From the NCBI GenBank assembly GCA_963754445.1, contig CAVWFT010000002.1, forward strand, positions 1,178,001 to 1,242,000: a stretch of DNA of 64,000 bases, read 5' to 3'. A program made the translations under genes and the position numbers. Source of the stretch: Bog-473 sp963754445. GTDB lineage: Bacteria; Actinomycetota; Acidimicrobiia; Acidimicrobiales; RAAP-2. This document shows positions 7,701 to 17,238 of this stretch, piece by piece. The notes under the pieces were generated by a model. The model was given only the letters and a program-made list of their open reading frames with translations, was not told the origin of the DNA and ran no database searches. The first letter of the stretch is position 1, and each line of letters begins with the position of its first letter.

Positions 7701-10624
7701 TACGGCCAAGACCGAGCACCCCACCGAGGCGCTGGCGAACGGGAAGAAGAACGAGGACGACGTCAGCTTCACCCTCGATGGCCGCGCTGTCAGCGCCCAC
7801 AAGGGTGAGCTCCTCATCGCCGCCGCCGAGCGCCAGGGGACCTACATCCCGCGATTCTGCTACCACCCGCGGATGGAACCGGTCGGCATGTGCCGCATGT
7901 GCCTGGTCGACGTCGAGGGGCCGCGGGGCGCCACGCTCACGCCGGCCTGCTTCGTGGAGGTCACCGAGGGCATGGTCGTCGACTCGGCCAACGAACGGGT
8001 CAAGAAGGCGCAGGACGGCGTTCTCGAGTTCCTGCTGGCCAACCACCCTCTCGACTGCCCCGTGTGCGACAAGGGCGGCGAGTGCCCGCTGCAGGACCAG
8101 ACGTTGGCCTACGGCCCGGGCGAGAGCCGGTTCGTCGAGGAGAAGCGGCACTTCGAAAAGCCGATCCCGATCTCGGACCTGGTGCTGCTCGACCGCGAGC
8201 GTTGCATCCAGTGCGCGCGTTGCACCCGCTTCGCCGAGGAGGTGGCGGGCGAGGCGCTCATCGACTTCGCCGGCCGTGGTGACCGGGTCGAGGTGGCCAC
8301 CTTCCCGACCGAGCCCTTCTCGTCGTACTTCAGCGGCAACACGGTGCAGATCTGCCCGGTCGGCGCGCTCACGGCGACGCCGTACCGCTTCACGGCCCGG
8401 CCCTGGGATCTCGACCAGGTCGAGTCCACCTGCACCGACTGTTCCGTCGGCTGCCGGGTGGCCGTGCAGTCGTCGCAGAACCGCCTGACCCGGCTGCTTG
8501 GGATCGACAGCGAGCCGGTCAACCACGGCTGGCTGTGCGACAAGGGCCGCTTCGCCTACGAGTCGGTCAACGGCGACGAGGTCGACGCCGGCCCCGGACC
8601 CGACGAGCTGGCGGGGGAGAACGTCGACGTGGCGCCGGCCACCGCATCCCAGGTGACGAGCCTGGGCGTCGCCCGCGGGCAGTTCCTGGGCGAGGCGCGC
8701 GAGAGCGGCCGCTTCGAGCACGGTCGCCTGGTCGAGCCCCGGGTACGCAAGGAGGGCGAGCTCGTCCCGGTCAGCTGGGGCGAGGCCCTGGCGGCGGCCG
8801 CGGCGGGCATCACCGCGGCGAAGGAGTCCGGCGGTCCCGGCGCGGTGGCCGTCCTTGGCGGCGCCCGCCTCACCAACGAATCGGCTTACGCCTGGGCCAA
8901 GCTGGCCAAGGGCGTCATCGGCACCGACTCGGTGGACGCCCAACTGGGCGACGGTTTGCCGGCCGCGCTGGTGCTCGGGCTGCCCCGGGCCACCATCGAC
9001 GAGGCGGCGGCGGCGCCACTGCTCATCACATTGACCGGCGACCTGCGCGAGGAGCTGCCCGTCCTGTTCTTGCGCCTGCGGGCCGCCGTGCAGGGGAGCG
9101 GGACGTCGAAGCTGATCGAGATCACCCCGACGACGACCGGGTTGACGCCCTTCGCCGGCGCCACCCTGGCCATCCGACCCGGGGACGCGCCCCTGGTCGC
9201 CCGGGCGCTCACCGGTGACGAGTCCGCCGCCGGCGCGCTCGACGGCCACCACGAGGGCAACGCCCTGGCCGCCGGTGCCCTGCAGTCCGCCCGCGACCTG
9301 CTCGCCGCCCACCCCGGTGGGGCCGGTGTCGTCATCGTGGCCGGCCGACCCTCCTATGCCGAGTCGGGCGAGGTCGCCGCAGCGGCGCTGCGGGCCCTGG
9401 CCGACGCCCTGCCCGAGGCCAGGTTCCTCCCGGCCCTGCGCCGGGGCAACGTGTTCGGCGCACTCGACATGGGACTGGCGCCCGGGATCCTGCCCGGGCG
9501 GGTCTCGCTCGAAGCGGGCCGGGCCCGCTACGCCGCCGCCTGGGGCTCCGTGCCGGAAGGGGCCGGGCTCGATGCGGCCGCCATCCTGGCCTCCATGGCC
9601 GGCGAGGCCGCCGACGGTGACGGTGACGGGCGCGACGGGGGCACCGGGGTGCGGGCCCTCGTGCTGCTCGGCTCGGATCCCCTGAGCGATTTCCCCGATC
9701 ACGCCGTGGCCACCAAAGCGCTCTCGGGCGGCCACTTCGTCGTCGCCGTCACCGGCCACCCGTCGCAGTCGGTCGACGCCCACGCGGACGTCGTGCTGCC
9801 CTGCGCCGTGGCCCACGAACGCGCCGGCACCACGACGAACATCGAGGGCCGGGTGAGCCGGCTCGCACCCAAGCTCGAGCGCGCCGGGCTTCGCCTGGCC
9901 CGACTGGACGATCGCGGTCGAGCTGGCCGATGCGCTGGGCGCCGATCTCGGCGTCACGAGTGTCATCGAGCTGGCCGAGGAGATCGAGCGCACGGCACCT
10001 GCCTACGCCGGCCTGACCCAGGCCGTCCTCCATTCCGACGCCGCCCACGACGGCCTGGTGCTGCCGTTGGTCGGGGGCCTGCCGCCGGCGGCGGGCGACG
10101 GCGTCGAGCCCATCGACCCCATGGCCCTGCCCGGCGTCGAGTCGGTCGAGCGCCAGGGTGCACCGCCCCGGGTGGGCACCGGCCGCAGCGATCTCTCGGC
10201 GGCGCGCGGCGCCATCGGGGGCAGCCCGCCGGCGCTCCTGGCCGGGTCCGACGCCGGTGGCACCGGACCCTCCATCCCCAAGCCCGACAACTACACATTG
10301 CGCCTCGTGGCGGGGCGCCGGCTCTACGACGCCGGGAGCGCGGTGACCGGGTCTCCCTCCCTCACCCCACTGGTGCCCGCCCTGGTGGCGCGGGCCAACC
10401 CCTACGACCTCGACCGCCTCGGGGCCGGCACGGGCGACCGGGTCAAGGTGCGCTCGGCCCGCGGTGAGCTCACCCTGCCGGCCGAGGCCGACGACGGCGT
10501 CCCCCGCGGCGTCGTGGCCATCGACTTCAACGTGCCCGGTGGCGAGAGCGCCCAGGGCAACGCTGCCGCCACCCTCATCGACAGCCGGGCACCGGTGACC
10601 GACGTGCGATTGGAGTCCGTGTGA
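7693..10624 (+). CDS. nuoG: NADH-quinone oxidoreductase subunit G, with one frame break near 9880
   Basis: About 976 residues if the frame break is bridged. A peripheral subunit with the chain of iron-sulfur clusters. Ligands seen: N1b (FCYHP, CRMCLV, ACF), N5 (HPLDCPVCDKGGEC), N4 (CIQCARC and CPVG) and the optional N7 set (CTDCSVGC with a later LCDKGR); then a molybdopterin-oxidoreductase-like domain. The start is TTG 7693 with a strong ribosome binding site. The first frame runs intact to about 9880 (EGRVSRLAPKLE); from 9881 the protein continues one base on (APGFAWPDWTIAVELADALG) and ends at 10624 with GTGA coupling to nuoH. One extra base near 9880, or two missing, explains it. Sequencing error is likeliest, since everything else in the operon is intact. 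Confidence 0.88.
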
Positions 10625-11955
10625 TCGGGCGCCTCCTCGCCGCCGGGGGCGAAACCGGTCGCGCCGTCTCGAGCCACGTGGCCTCGTCCAACCTGGGGCC
10701 GACGGTGCTCACGCACAGCGCCAACAGCGGGAACGGCGACCCGCTGTTCTACTTCGGGCTCAACTGGCAGGTCTGGTTGATCGTCATCATCAAGTGCCTG
10801 GTCGCCTTCGTGGCCCTGCTGGTCGCCACCGCCCTCATGATCTGGTTCGAGCGCAAGGTGATCTCGGACATGCAGAGCCGCATCGGCCCCAACCGGGCCG
10901 GTCCCTGGGGTCTGCTGCAGACGTTCGCCGACGGCACCAAGCTGATCTTCAAGGAGGACCTGCTGCCGGACCGGGCCGACTCCTTCGTCTTCAAGCTGGC
11001 GCCCTACCTGTCGGTGATACCGGCCGTCCTCGTCTTCACCGTCGTGCCGGTGGGCGGCATCATCACCATCGGGAGCCACACCTTCGAGCTGCAGGTGGCC
11101 GATCCGCCGATGGGCATCCTGCTCGTGCTGGCCATGTCGGGCATCGCCGTCTACGGCGTCATGCTCGCCGGGTGGTCGTCGGGCTCCAAGTACCCGTTGC
11201 TGGGCTCGGTCCGGGCCTCGGCGCAGGTGATCTCCTACGAGGCCGCGCTCGGCATGACGACGGTGATGGTCGTCCTGGTGAGCCACTCGCTCTCGACACG
11301 GGCCATCGTGGATGCGCAGTCGGACGGTTTCTGGAACTGGAACCTGATCCGCCTGGGCTTCATCCCGTTCATCTTCTTCATGATCGCCATCACGGCCGAG
11401 CTGACCCGACCCCCCTTCGACCTGACCGAGGCCGAGCAGGAGCTCGTCGGCGGTTTCCACACCGAGTACTCGTCGATCCGCTTCGGGCTCTTCTTCCTGG
11501 CCGAGTTCATGAACACCATCACGATGTCGGCCATCGTGGTCACCCTGTTCTTCGGCGGCCCCGACGGCTACATCTTCCACATCCCCGGCGCCACCATCTA
11601 CATGCCCATCATCTACTTCCTCCTCAAGACGGTGGCGTTCTGCTTCATCTACGTGTGGTTCCGGGCCGCGTTGCCCCGGTTGCGCTACGACCAGCTGATG
11701 GACCTGGGCTGGAAGCGGCTCATCCCGATGACCCTCGGCTGGCTGCTCCTGGTGGCCGGCATCGTCTCGTGGGGTTGGGGCGGGCTCATCCTCCTGGTGC
11801 CGATCCTCTTGGCCTCGTTCCTCCTCATCCGGGCCAACGTGCTGGGCTCGGGTCGCAGCGACGAGAACATGGTCATCCCATCCGTGGGCGGTCGGGTCAC
11901 CCGTCCGGACCGTTTCAGCACTGTCGAGCCGACATCGGGAGGTGAGCGGTCATGA
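10621..11955 (+). CDS. nuoH: NADH-quinone oxidoreductase subunit H
   Basis: 444 residues from GTG 10621, overlapping the nuoG stop. A membrane subunit that forms much of the quinone channel with NuoB and NuoD. Eight or more helices are visible. Family signatures include the ERKVISDMQSRIGPNRAGPWG loop, LGSVRASAQVISYE and the ELTRPPFDLTEAEQELVGGFHTEY loop. The first 40 residues are a polar, Ser/Asn-rich leader. The C-terminal 40 residues are also polar. ATGA overlap into nuoI. Confidence 0.96.
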   Translation: MIGRLLAAGGETGRAVSSHVASSNLGPTVLTHSANSGNGDPLFYFGLNWQVWLIVIIKCLVAFVALLVATALMIWFERKVISDMQSRIGPNRAGPWGLLQTFADGTKLIFKEDLLPDRADSFVFKLAPYLSVIPAVLVFTVVPVGGIITIGSHTFELQVADPPMGILLVLAMSGIAVYGVMLAGWSSGSKYPLLGSVRASAQVISYEAALGMTTVMVVLVSHSLSTRAIVDAQSDGFWNWNLIRLGFIPFIFFMIAITAELTRPPFDLTEAEQELVGGFHTEYSSIRFGLFFLAEFMNTITMSAIVVTLFFGGPDGYIFHIPGATIYMPIIYFLLKTVAFCFIYVWFRAALPRLRYDQLMDLGWKRLIPMTLGWLLLVAGIVSWGWGGLILLVPILLASFLLIRANVLGSGRSDENMVIPSVGGRVTRPDRFSTVEPTSGGERS

Positions 11956-12830
11956 GCGTGGGCGACGAGGTGAAGGACCAGCTTTCGTTCCTGGGCGGGT
12001 TCAAGCTGACCTTCCAGCACCTGACCCGGCCCCGGGTCACCACCATGTACCCGGAGGAGAAGAAGCCGAAGCAGCCGCGCCAGCACGGGCGTCACGTCCT
12101 CAACCGCTACGAGGACGGCATGGAGAAGTGCATCGGCTGCGAGCTCTGCGCCGGGGTGTGCCCGGCCGACTGCATTTACGTGCGGGGGCTCGACAACCCG
12201 CCCGATCACCCGGTGTCGCCCGGTGAACGCTACGGCTACGTCTACGAGATCAACTACCTGCGCTGCATCCACTGCGACCTGTGCGTGGAGGCCTGCCCGA
12301 CAGAGGCCATCACCGAGTCCAAGCTCTTCGAGTTCTCCTTCACCAACCGCTCCGATGCCATCTACACCAAGTCGGAGCTTCTGGTGAACGACGACGGCAC
12401 GCCCAAGAAGCTCCCCTGGGAGGACTGGCGCGCGGGCGAGGACCTGATGACGTCGGGCTGGATGCGGGCCACCTCGCCGTCGGGCAATGCGGCCTACGAG
12501 GGCGAGGTGCAGTGGTCCGGCGAGCTCGGCTACGGCGTGCGCGCTCCCGAGGGCGGCCAGTCGGGACGCCGCGACGACGAGGCCACGGGGACAAAGCCCC
12601 TGCGCGAGGTGCTCGAGGCCCACCTGCTCGACGAGGACATCCCGCTCGAGCACCGGGGCATGCAGGGCAGGGTGTGGCGGGCCCAGAAGGGTGCGGCCCG
12701 CAACAAGAAGAAGATGGAAGCGATGCGCGGGCGCATGCAGGACCTGCGGGCCACCCGCAAGGCCGCCAAGGCCGAGGCCAAGGCGGCGCCCGCTCCGGTG
12801 ACCCCGGGTCCGGCCGAGGGGAGCGACTGA
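11952..12830 (+). CDS. nuoI: NADH-quinone oxidoreductase subunit I, with long C-terminal extension
   Basis: 292 residues, about 100 more than usual. It carries two [4Fe-4S] clusters (N6a and N6b) in a ferredoxin-like fold: CIGCELCAGVCPADC at about 58-72 and CIHCDLCVEACPTEA at about 102-116. After the usual end of the fold comes an extension with a Trp/Gly-rich part (EGEVQWSGELGYG), a Lys/Arg/Met-rich helix (NKKKMEAMRGRMQD) and an Ala/Lys tail. The extension has no motif I recognise. It overlaps nuoH by ATGA; nuoJ starts 4 bases after it. Confidence 0.95.
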   Translation: MSVGDEVKDQLSFLGGFKLTFQHLTRPRVTTMYPEEKKPKQPRQHGRHVLNRYEDGMEKCIGCELCAGVCPADCIYVRGLDNPPDHPVSPGERYGYVYEINYLRCIHCDLCVEACPTEAITESKLFEFSFTNRSDAIYTKSELLVNDDGTPKKLPWEDWRAGEDLMTSGWMRATSPSGNAAYEGEVQWSGELGYGVRAPEGGQSGRRDDEATGTKPLREVLEAHLLDEDIPLEHRGMQGRVWRAQKGAARNKKKMEAMRGRMQDLRATRKAAKAEAKAAPAPVTPGPAEGSD

Positions 12831-12833
12831 CCC

Positions 12834-13472
12834 ATGCTCACCCTTCACCTGCTCGTGGCTTCTTCGCGCCCCACCCTGCCCGACGCCATCGTCTTCGGCG
12901 CCGCGGCGCTGGTGATCCTCGTCGGCGCCGTGGGTGTCGTGACCGCCACCAACCCGGTCCACGCCGCCCTCTTCCTCGTGATGACGCTCTTCGGGGTCGC
13001 CGTCCTGTTCATCGAGCAGGAGGCCGACTTCCTCGCCGCGGTGCAGATCATCGTCTACGCCGGCGCGATCGTCGTGCTCTTCCTCTTCGTGATCATGTTC
13101 CTCGGCGTCGACCGCGCCGAGGACGTCAACGTCGAACCGTTGGCCGGCCAGCGTCCGCTCGCCTTCCTCTTCGCCATGGTCACCCTGGGCGGGATCCTGG
13201 CCATGGCGGCCACGTCGCACTGGGTCACCGGGGCCAAGCGGGTGGTCGGCCCGATCCAGGGCCACGTGGCCGGGCTCAACTCCCCGTCGGGCGAGCCGGC
13301 CCAGCTGGGCAAGCAGCTCTTCACCACCTACCTGTTCGCCTTCGAGGCCACCGCGGCGCTGCTGGTCATCGCCGTGGTGGGCGCGGTCGTGCTGGCCCGG
13401 CGGCCCCCGACCGTGCATGGCGACGAGGAGGTCGGTGCCGACGCCCAGTCCGACAGCGAGCTGCCCGCATGA
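12834..13472 (+). CDS. nuoJ: NADH-quinone oxidoreductase subunit J
   Basis: 212 residues with five membrane helices. Part of the E-channel region of the membrane arm; the third helix (ALFLVMTLFGVAVLFI then AVQIIVYAGAIVVLFLFVIM) carries the family core. The length is typical when the polar C-terminus is included. It overlaps nuoK by ATGA. Confidence 0.94.
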   Translation: MLTLHLLVASSRPTLPDAIVFGAAALVILVGAVGVVTATNPVHAALFLVMTLFGVAVLFIEQEADFLAAVQIIVYAGAIVVLFLFVIMFLGVDRAEDVNVEPLAGQRPLAFLFAMVTLGGILAMAATSHWVTGAKRVVGPIQGHVAGLNSPSGEPAQLGKQLFTTYLFAFEATAALLVIAVVGAVVLARRPPTVHGDEEVGADAQSDSELPA

Positions 13473-13774
13473 GCCTCTCGGGAGCGTGGTACCTCGGCCT
13501 GGCCGCCATCGTGTTCACGATCGGGGCCATCGGGCTGCTCGTGCGGCGCAACGTGCTGATCATGTTCATGTGCATCGAGCTGATGCTCAACGCGGCCAAC
13601 CTGACCTTCGTGACGTTCGCCCGCATGCTCGGTGACATCGGCGGCCAGGCCGTCGTGTTCTTCGTGCTGGTGGTGGCGGCGGCCGAGGTCGTGGTCGGCC
13701 TGGGCATCGTCGTGACCAACTACCGCCGGCGCGACACCACCGTGGCGGACGACCTCAACTCGTTGAAGGGCTGA
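13469..13774 (+). CDS. nuoK: NADH-quinone oxidoreductase subunit K
   Basis: 101 residues, three membrane helices, the usual size. Conserved membrane glutamates of the proton path are present: one in MFMCIELMLNAANL and one in VVAAAEVVVGLG. The ATG at 13469 overlaps the nuoJ stop, and nuoL follows after 3 bases. Confidence 0.95.
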   Translation: MSLSGAWYLGLAAIVFTIGAIGLLVRRNVLIMFMCIELMLNAANLTFVTFARMLGDIGGQAVVFFVLVVAAAEVVVGLGIVVTNYRRRDTTVADDLNSLKG

Positions 13775-13777
13775 GCC

Positions 13778-15694
13778 ATGGTCCACCTGGCGTACCTCAT
13801 GCTGCTCTTCCCCCTGGCCGGCTTCCTGCTGCTCGTGGCCCTGGGCCGCCGCATCGGCGACCCGGTGGCGGGCTGGATCGGCACCGTCGCCGTCGGCGGC
13901 TCCTTCGTGGCGGCCTGCATCGTCTTCTTCGGGCTGATCGACCTGCCCTCGGCCCACCGCCTCGTCGTCGACAACTTCTTCACCTGGTTCCAGGCGGGCG
14001 GGCTCTCGGTGCCGGTGGGCACGCTGGTCGATCCGCTCTCCATGACGATGTGCCTCTTCGTCACCGGGGTGAGCACCCTGATCCACCTGTACTCCATCGG
14101 CTACATGAAGTCGGACCGGGACTACTCGAAGTTCTTCATCTACCTGAACCTCTTCGTCTTCTCCATGCTCCTCTTGGTCCTGGGGAACAACCTGCTGCTC
14201 ACCTTCGTCGGTTGGGAGGGCGTCGGCGTCTGCTCCTACTGGCTGGTCGCCTTCTGGTTCCAGAAGGACTCGGCCGCCTCGGCCGGCAAGAAGGCCTTCA
14301 TCTACAACCGGATCGGCGACGCCGGCTTCCTGCTCGCCATCTTCTTGATCTTCGAGAAGACGGGGACGGTCCAGTACGCCAGCGGGCCGGGCGGCGGCAT
14401 CTTCGGCCAGCTGTCGCACTTCAACGGGGCCTCGGCCACGGCGGCCGTGCTGCTGCTCTTCCTGGCCGCCGCGGGCAAGTCGGCCCAGATCCCGCTGTTC
14501 AACTGGCTGCCCGACGCCATGGAGGGCCCGACCCCCGTGTCGGCCCTCATCCACGCCGCCACCATGGTCACGGCGGGGGTCTACCTCCTGTGCCGCATGA
14601 ACCCGCTGCTCCATCTCTCGGCCGACGGCACCCTCGTCATCGCCATCATCGGCGGCATCACGTCGTTCGTGGCCGCGACCATCGCCTGCGCCCAGCAGGA
14701 CATCAAGAAGGTGCTGGCCTTCTCGACCGTCTCGCAGATCGGGTACATGGTGCTGGCCGTCGGTTCCGGGGCCTACATCGCGGCCATCTTCCTCATGGTG
14801 GCCCACGCCTTCTTCAAGGGCCTGCTCTTCCTCGGGGCCGGCTCGGTCATCCACGGGCTCGAAGACGAGCAGGACCTCAAGCGCATGGGCGCGCTCCGTC
14901 GCTACATGAAATGGACGACCATCACCTTCACCATCGGTTTTCTGGCCATCGCCGGCATCCCACCCCTGTCCGGGTTCTGGGCCAAGGGCGACGTGCTCGA
15001 GAACGTCTTCGCCCACTACAAGCCGCTCTGGGTGTTGGGCGTGATCACCGCCGTGCTGACGGCGTACTACATGAGCCGGCTCGAGGTCCTCGCCTTCGGG
15101 GGCGAGGAGCGCTTCGACAAGGTCGGGCCCAACGGCGAGCCGGCGCTGCACGAGCCCCACGAATCACCCTGGGTGATGCGCATCCCCCTCATCATCCTGT
15201 CGTTCTTCGCCTTCTTCGCCGGCGCGCTCGATCTGCCCTGGGTGCACACGGACAACCTGGAGAGCTTCCTGACTCCCGTCTTCGCCGGCACGCTCTACAA
15301 CGACAATCTCAGTGGGGGAGCGATCTGGGCCCTGTCCATCGTCGACATCGCCGCCGCCGTGATCGGTGTGATCGTCGCCTACATGATCTGGCGGGGCAGC
15401 GACGTCTACCAGCCCAAGTGGGAGCCGCAGTTCCTCCAGCGGGTCTGGTACTGGGACGACTTCTACGACACCGTCATCGGTCGCCCGGCCCAGCGCCTGG
15501 CCGCCTTCTGCGCCTGGGTGGTCGACGTGCGCATCATCGACGGAGCGGTCAACGGCACGGCCACCCTGGCCCGGGCGACCGGCAGCGCGGCGCGCAAACT
15601 GCAGACCGGCTACGCCCGCAACTACGCGCTGGGCATCGCGCTCGGGATGGCCCTGATCATCGGCTTCATGCTGAGCAGAGTGTGGTGGGGATGA
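13778..15694 (+). CDS. nuoL: NADH-quinone oxidoreductase subunit L
   Basis: 638 residues. The largest antiporter-like proton-pumping subunit, at the far end of the membrane arm. Signatures: the VGWEGVGVCSYWLV helix with its Glu, AGKSAQIPLFNWLPDAMEGPTPVSALIHAATMVTAG with the key Lys and His, and the later FSTVSQIGYMVLA segment. The C-terminal part has the amphipathic lateral helix and last membrane helix expected for NuoL. It overlaps nuoM by ATGA. Confidence 0.96.
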   Translation: MVHLAYLMLLFPLAGFLLLVALGRRIGDPVAGWIGTVAVGGSFVAACIVFFGLIDLPSAHRLVVDNFFTWFQAGGLSVPVGTLVDPLSMTMCLFVTGVSTLIHLYSIGYMKSDRDYSKFFIYLNLFVFSMLLLVLGNNLLLTFVGWEGVGVCSYWLVAFWFQKDSAASAGKKAFIYNRIGDAGFLLAIFLIFEKTGTVQYASGPGGGIFGQLSHFNGASATAAVLLLFLAAAGKSAQIPLFNWLPDAMEGPTPVSALIHAATMVTAGVYLLCRMNPLLHLSADGTLVIAIIGGITSFVAATIACAQQDIKKVLAFSTVSQIGYMVLAVGSGAYIAAIFLMVAHAFFKGLLFLGAGSVIHGLEDEQDLKRMGALRRYMKWTTITFTIGFLAIAGIPPLSGFWAKGDVLENVFAHYKPLWVLGVITAVLTAYYMSRLEVLAFGGEERFDKVGPNGEPALHEPHESPWVMRIPLIILSFFAFFAGALDLPWVHTDNLESFLTPVFAGTLYNDNLSGGAIWALSIVDIAAAVIGVIVAYMIWRGSDVYQPKWEPQFLQRVWYWDDFYDTVIGRPAQRLAAFCAWVVDVRIIDGAVNGTATLARATGSAARKLQTGYARNYALGIALGMALIIGFMLSRVWWG

Positions 15695-17238
15695 GCCACC
15701 ACAGCGTTCCGTTCCTCACCGTCCTGGTGCTGCTGCCCGCCCTCGGCGCGGCCGCGCTCGGGCTGCTCGGGTTCGACAAGAGCCTCAAGAAGGAGCTCTC
15801 CTACGCGCTGGCGCTGATCGTGTCGACGGTGACCCTGATCTTCGCCGTTGCCGCCATGGTGGCCATGAAGGTGAGCGACGGCGGCTACCAGCTGGTCAGC
15901 GATCACGACTACACGGGCAGCTCGCTGGGCGTGCACTGGTACCTCGGTATCGACGGCATCTCGGTCTTCCTGGTGCTGCTGACGGGCGTGCTCTTCCCGC
16001 TCGTGATCGTGCTCGGGCGGAACCGGCAGAACAGCCGGGTCTACTTCGCCTGGATCCTCCTGCTCGAGGCCGCCGTCATGGGCAGCTTCGTCTCGCTCGA
16101 CCTACTCGTCTTCTTCTTCATGTTCGAGCTCACCCTCGTGCCGTCGTACTTCATCATCGCCGGGTGGGGCCACCAGCGGCGGGCCTACGCCGCGCTCAAG
16201 TTCTTCCTCTACACGTTCTTGGGTTCGGCCTTCCTCCTCGTCGGCATTCTCACCCTCGCCTTCATCCACGAGTCGCAGTACCACTACCTGACGTTCTCGC
16301 TCGGACCCTTGATGCAGACCCATCTCTCGTCGAGCACCGAGATCTGGCTCTTCCTGGCCTTCACGTCGGCCTTCGCCGTCAAGGCGCCGCTGTTCCCGTT
16401 CCATACGTGGTCGCCTGACGCCTACACCGAGGCACCCGAGGAAGGCTCGGTGCTGCTCTCGGGCGTCCTGGCCAAGCTGGGCACCTACGGGATCATCCGC
16501 TTCGACCTGAACCTGTTCCCCCATGCAACCCGGACGCTGGCCCCGCTCATCCTCACCCTGGCCGTGATCGGGATCATCTACGGCGCCGTCGTCGCCTGCG
16601 CCCAGCGCGACATGAAGCGGCTGGTGGCCTACTCCTCCCTGGCCCAGATCGGCTTCATCGCACTCGGGACCGTTGCCTTGAGCACCCAGGGACTGGCCGG
16701 CGGGGTCCTGCTGATGCTGAACCACGGGCTGATCGTCGCCGCCCTGTTCATCCTGATCGGCTTCATCTACAAGCGCCGAGGCACCTGGCAGACGACCGAG
16801 ATGCGAGGCCTCCAGAAAGCGGCCCCCGTCCTGGCCGCCGTCTTCACCGTGGCCATGCTCGCCTCCATCGGGGTGCCGGGACTCAACGGCTTCGTCAGTG
16901 AGTTCCTGGTGCTCTCGGGCACCTTCATCACCCACCGCTGGTGGGGCGTGGTCGCCGTGATCGGAGTCATCGTGGCCGCCGTCTACCTGCTCTGGGCCTA
17001 CCAGCAGGTCTTCCACGGCACGCCCACCGACAAGGACGAGAAGGTGCACGACCTCGCCCTGCTCGAGAAGGTGGTGATCGCCCCACTGATCATCCTCATC
17101 ATCTTCCTGGGCGTGTACCCCAAGCCCGTGCTCGACCGCATCAACCCGTCGGTGAACCAGCTCATCGCCCACGTCGAGTCGAGTACGGGTCACGCCCAGC
17201 CGACGGTGGCCGTCAAAGGTGTGGAGGGTGTGAAGTGA
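15691..17238 (+). CDS. nuoM: NADH-quinone oxidoreductase subunit M
   Basis: 515 residues, about 14 membrane helices. An antiporter-like proton-pumping subunit. Signatures: FFMFELTLVPSYFIIAGWG (Glu of the half-channel), AVKAPLFPFHTWSPDAYTEAPEEGSVLLSG (key Lys and the conserved loop) and VAYSSLAQIGFIALG. Usual length. It overlaps nuoL and nuoN by single-base-shared start/stop codons. Confidence 0.96.
   Translation: MSHHSVPFLTVLVLLPALGAAALGLLGFDKSLKKELSYALALIVSTVTLIFAVAAMVAMKVSDGGYQLVSDHDYTGSSLGVHWYLGIDGISVFLVLLTGVLFPLVIVLGRNRQNSRVYFAWILLLEAAVMGSFVSLDLLVFFFMFELTLVPSYFIIAGWGHQRRAYAALKFFLYTFLGSAFLLVGILTLAFIHESQYHYLTFSLGPLMQTHLSSSTEIWLFLAFTSAFAVKAPLFPFHTWSPDAYTEAPEEGSVLLSGVLAKLGTYGIIRFDLNLFPHATRTLAPLILTLAVIGIIYGAVVACAQRDMKRLVAYSSLAQIGFIALGTVALSTQGLAGGVLLMLNHGLIVAALFILIGFIYKRRGTWQTTEMRGLQKAAPVLAAVFTVAMLASIGVPGLNGFVSEFLVLSGTFITHRWWGVVAVIGVIVAAVYLLWAYQQVFHGTPTDKDEKVHDLALLEKVVIAPLIILIIFLGVYPKPVLDRINPSVNQLIAHVESSTGHAQPTVAVKGVEGVK

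Noticed and set aside
13328..15160. 610-codon minus-strand frame opposite nuoK-nuoL
   Set aside because: Asp/His/Gln-rich low-complexity mirror of membrane-protein codons, a usual artefact in high-GC DNA.
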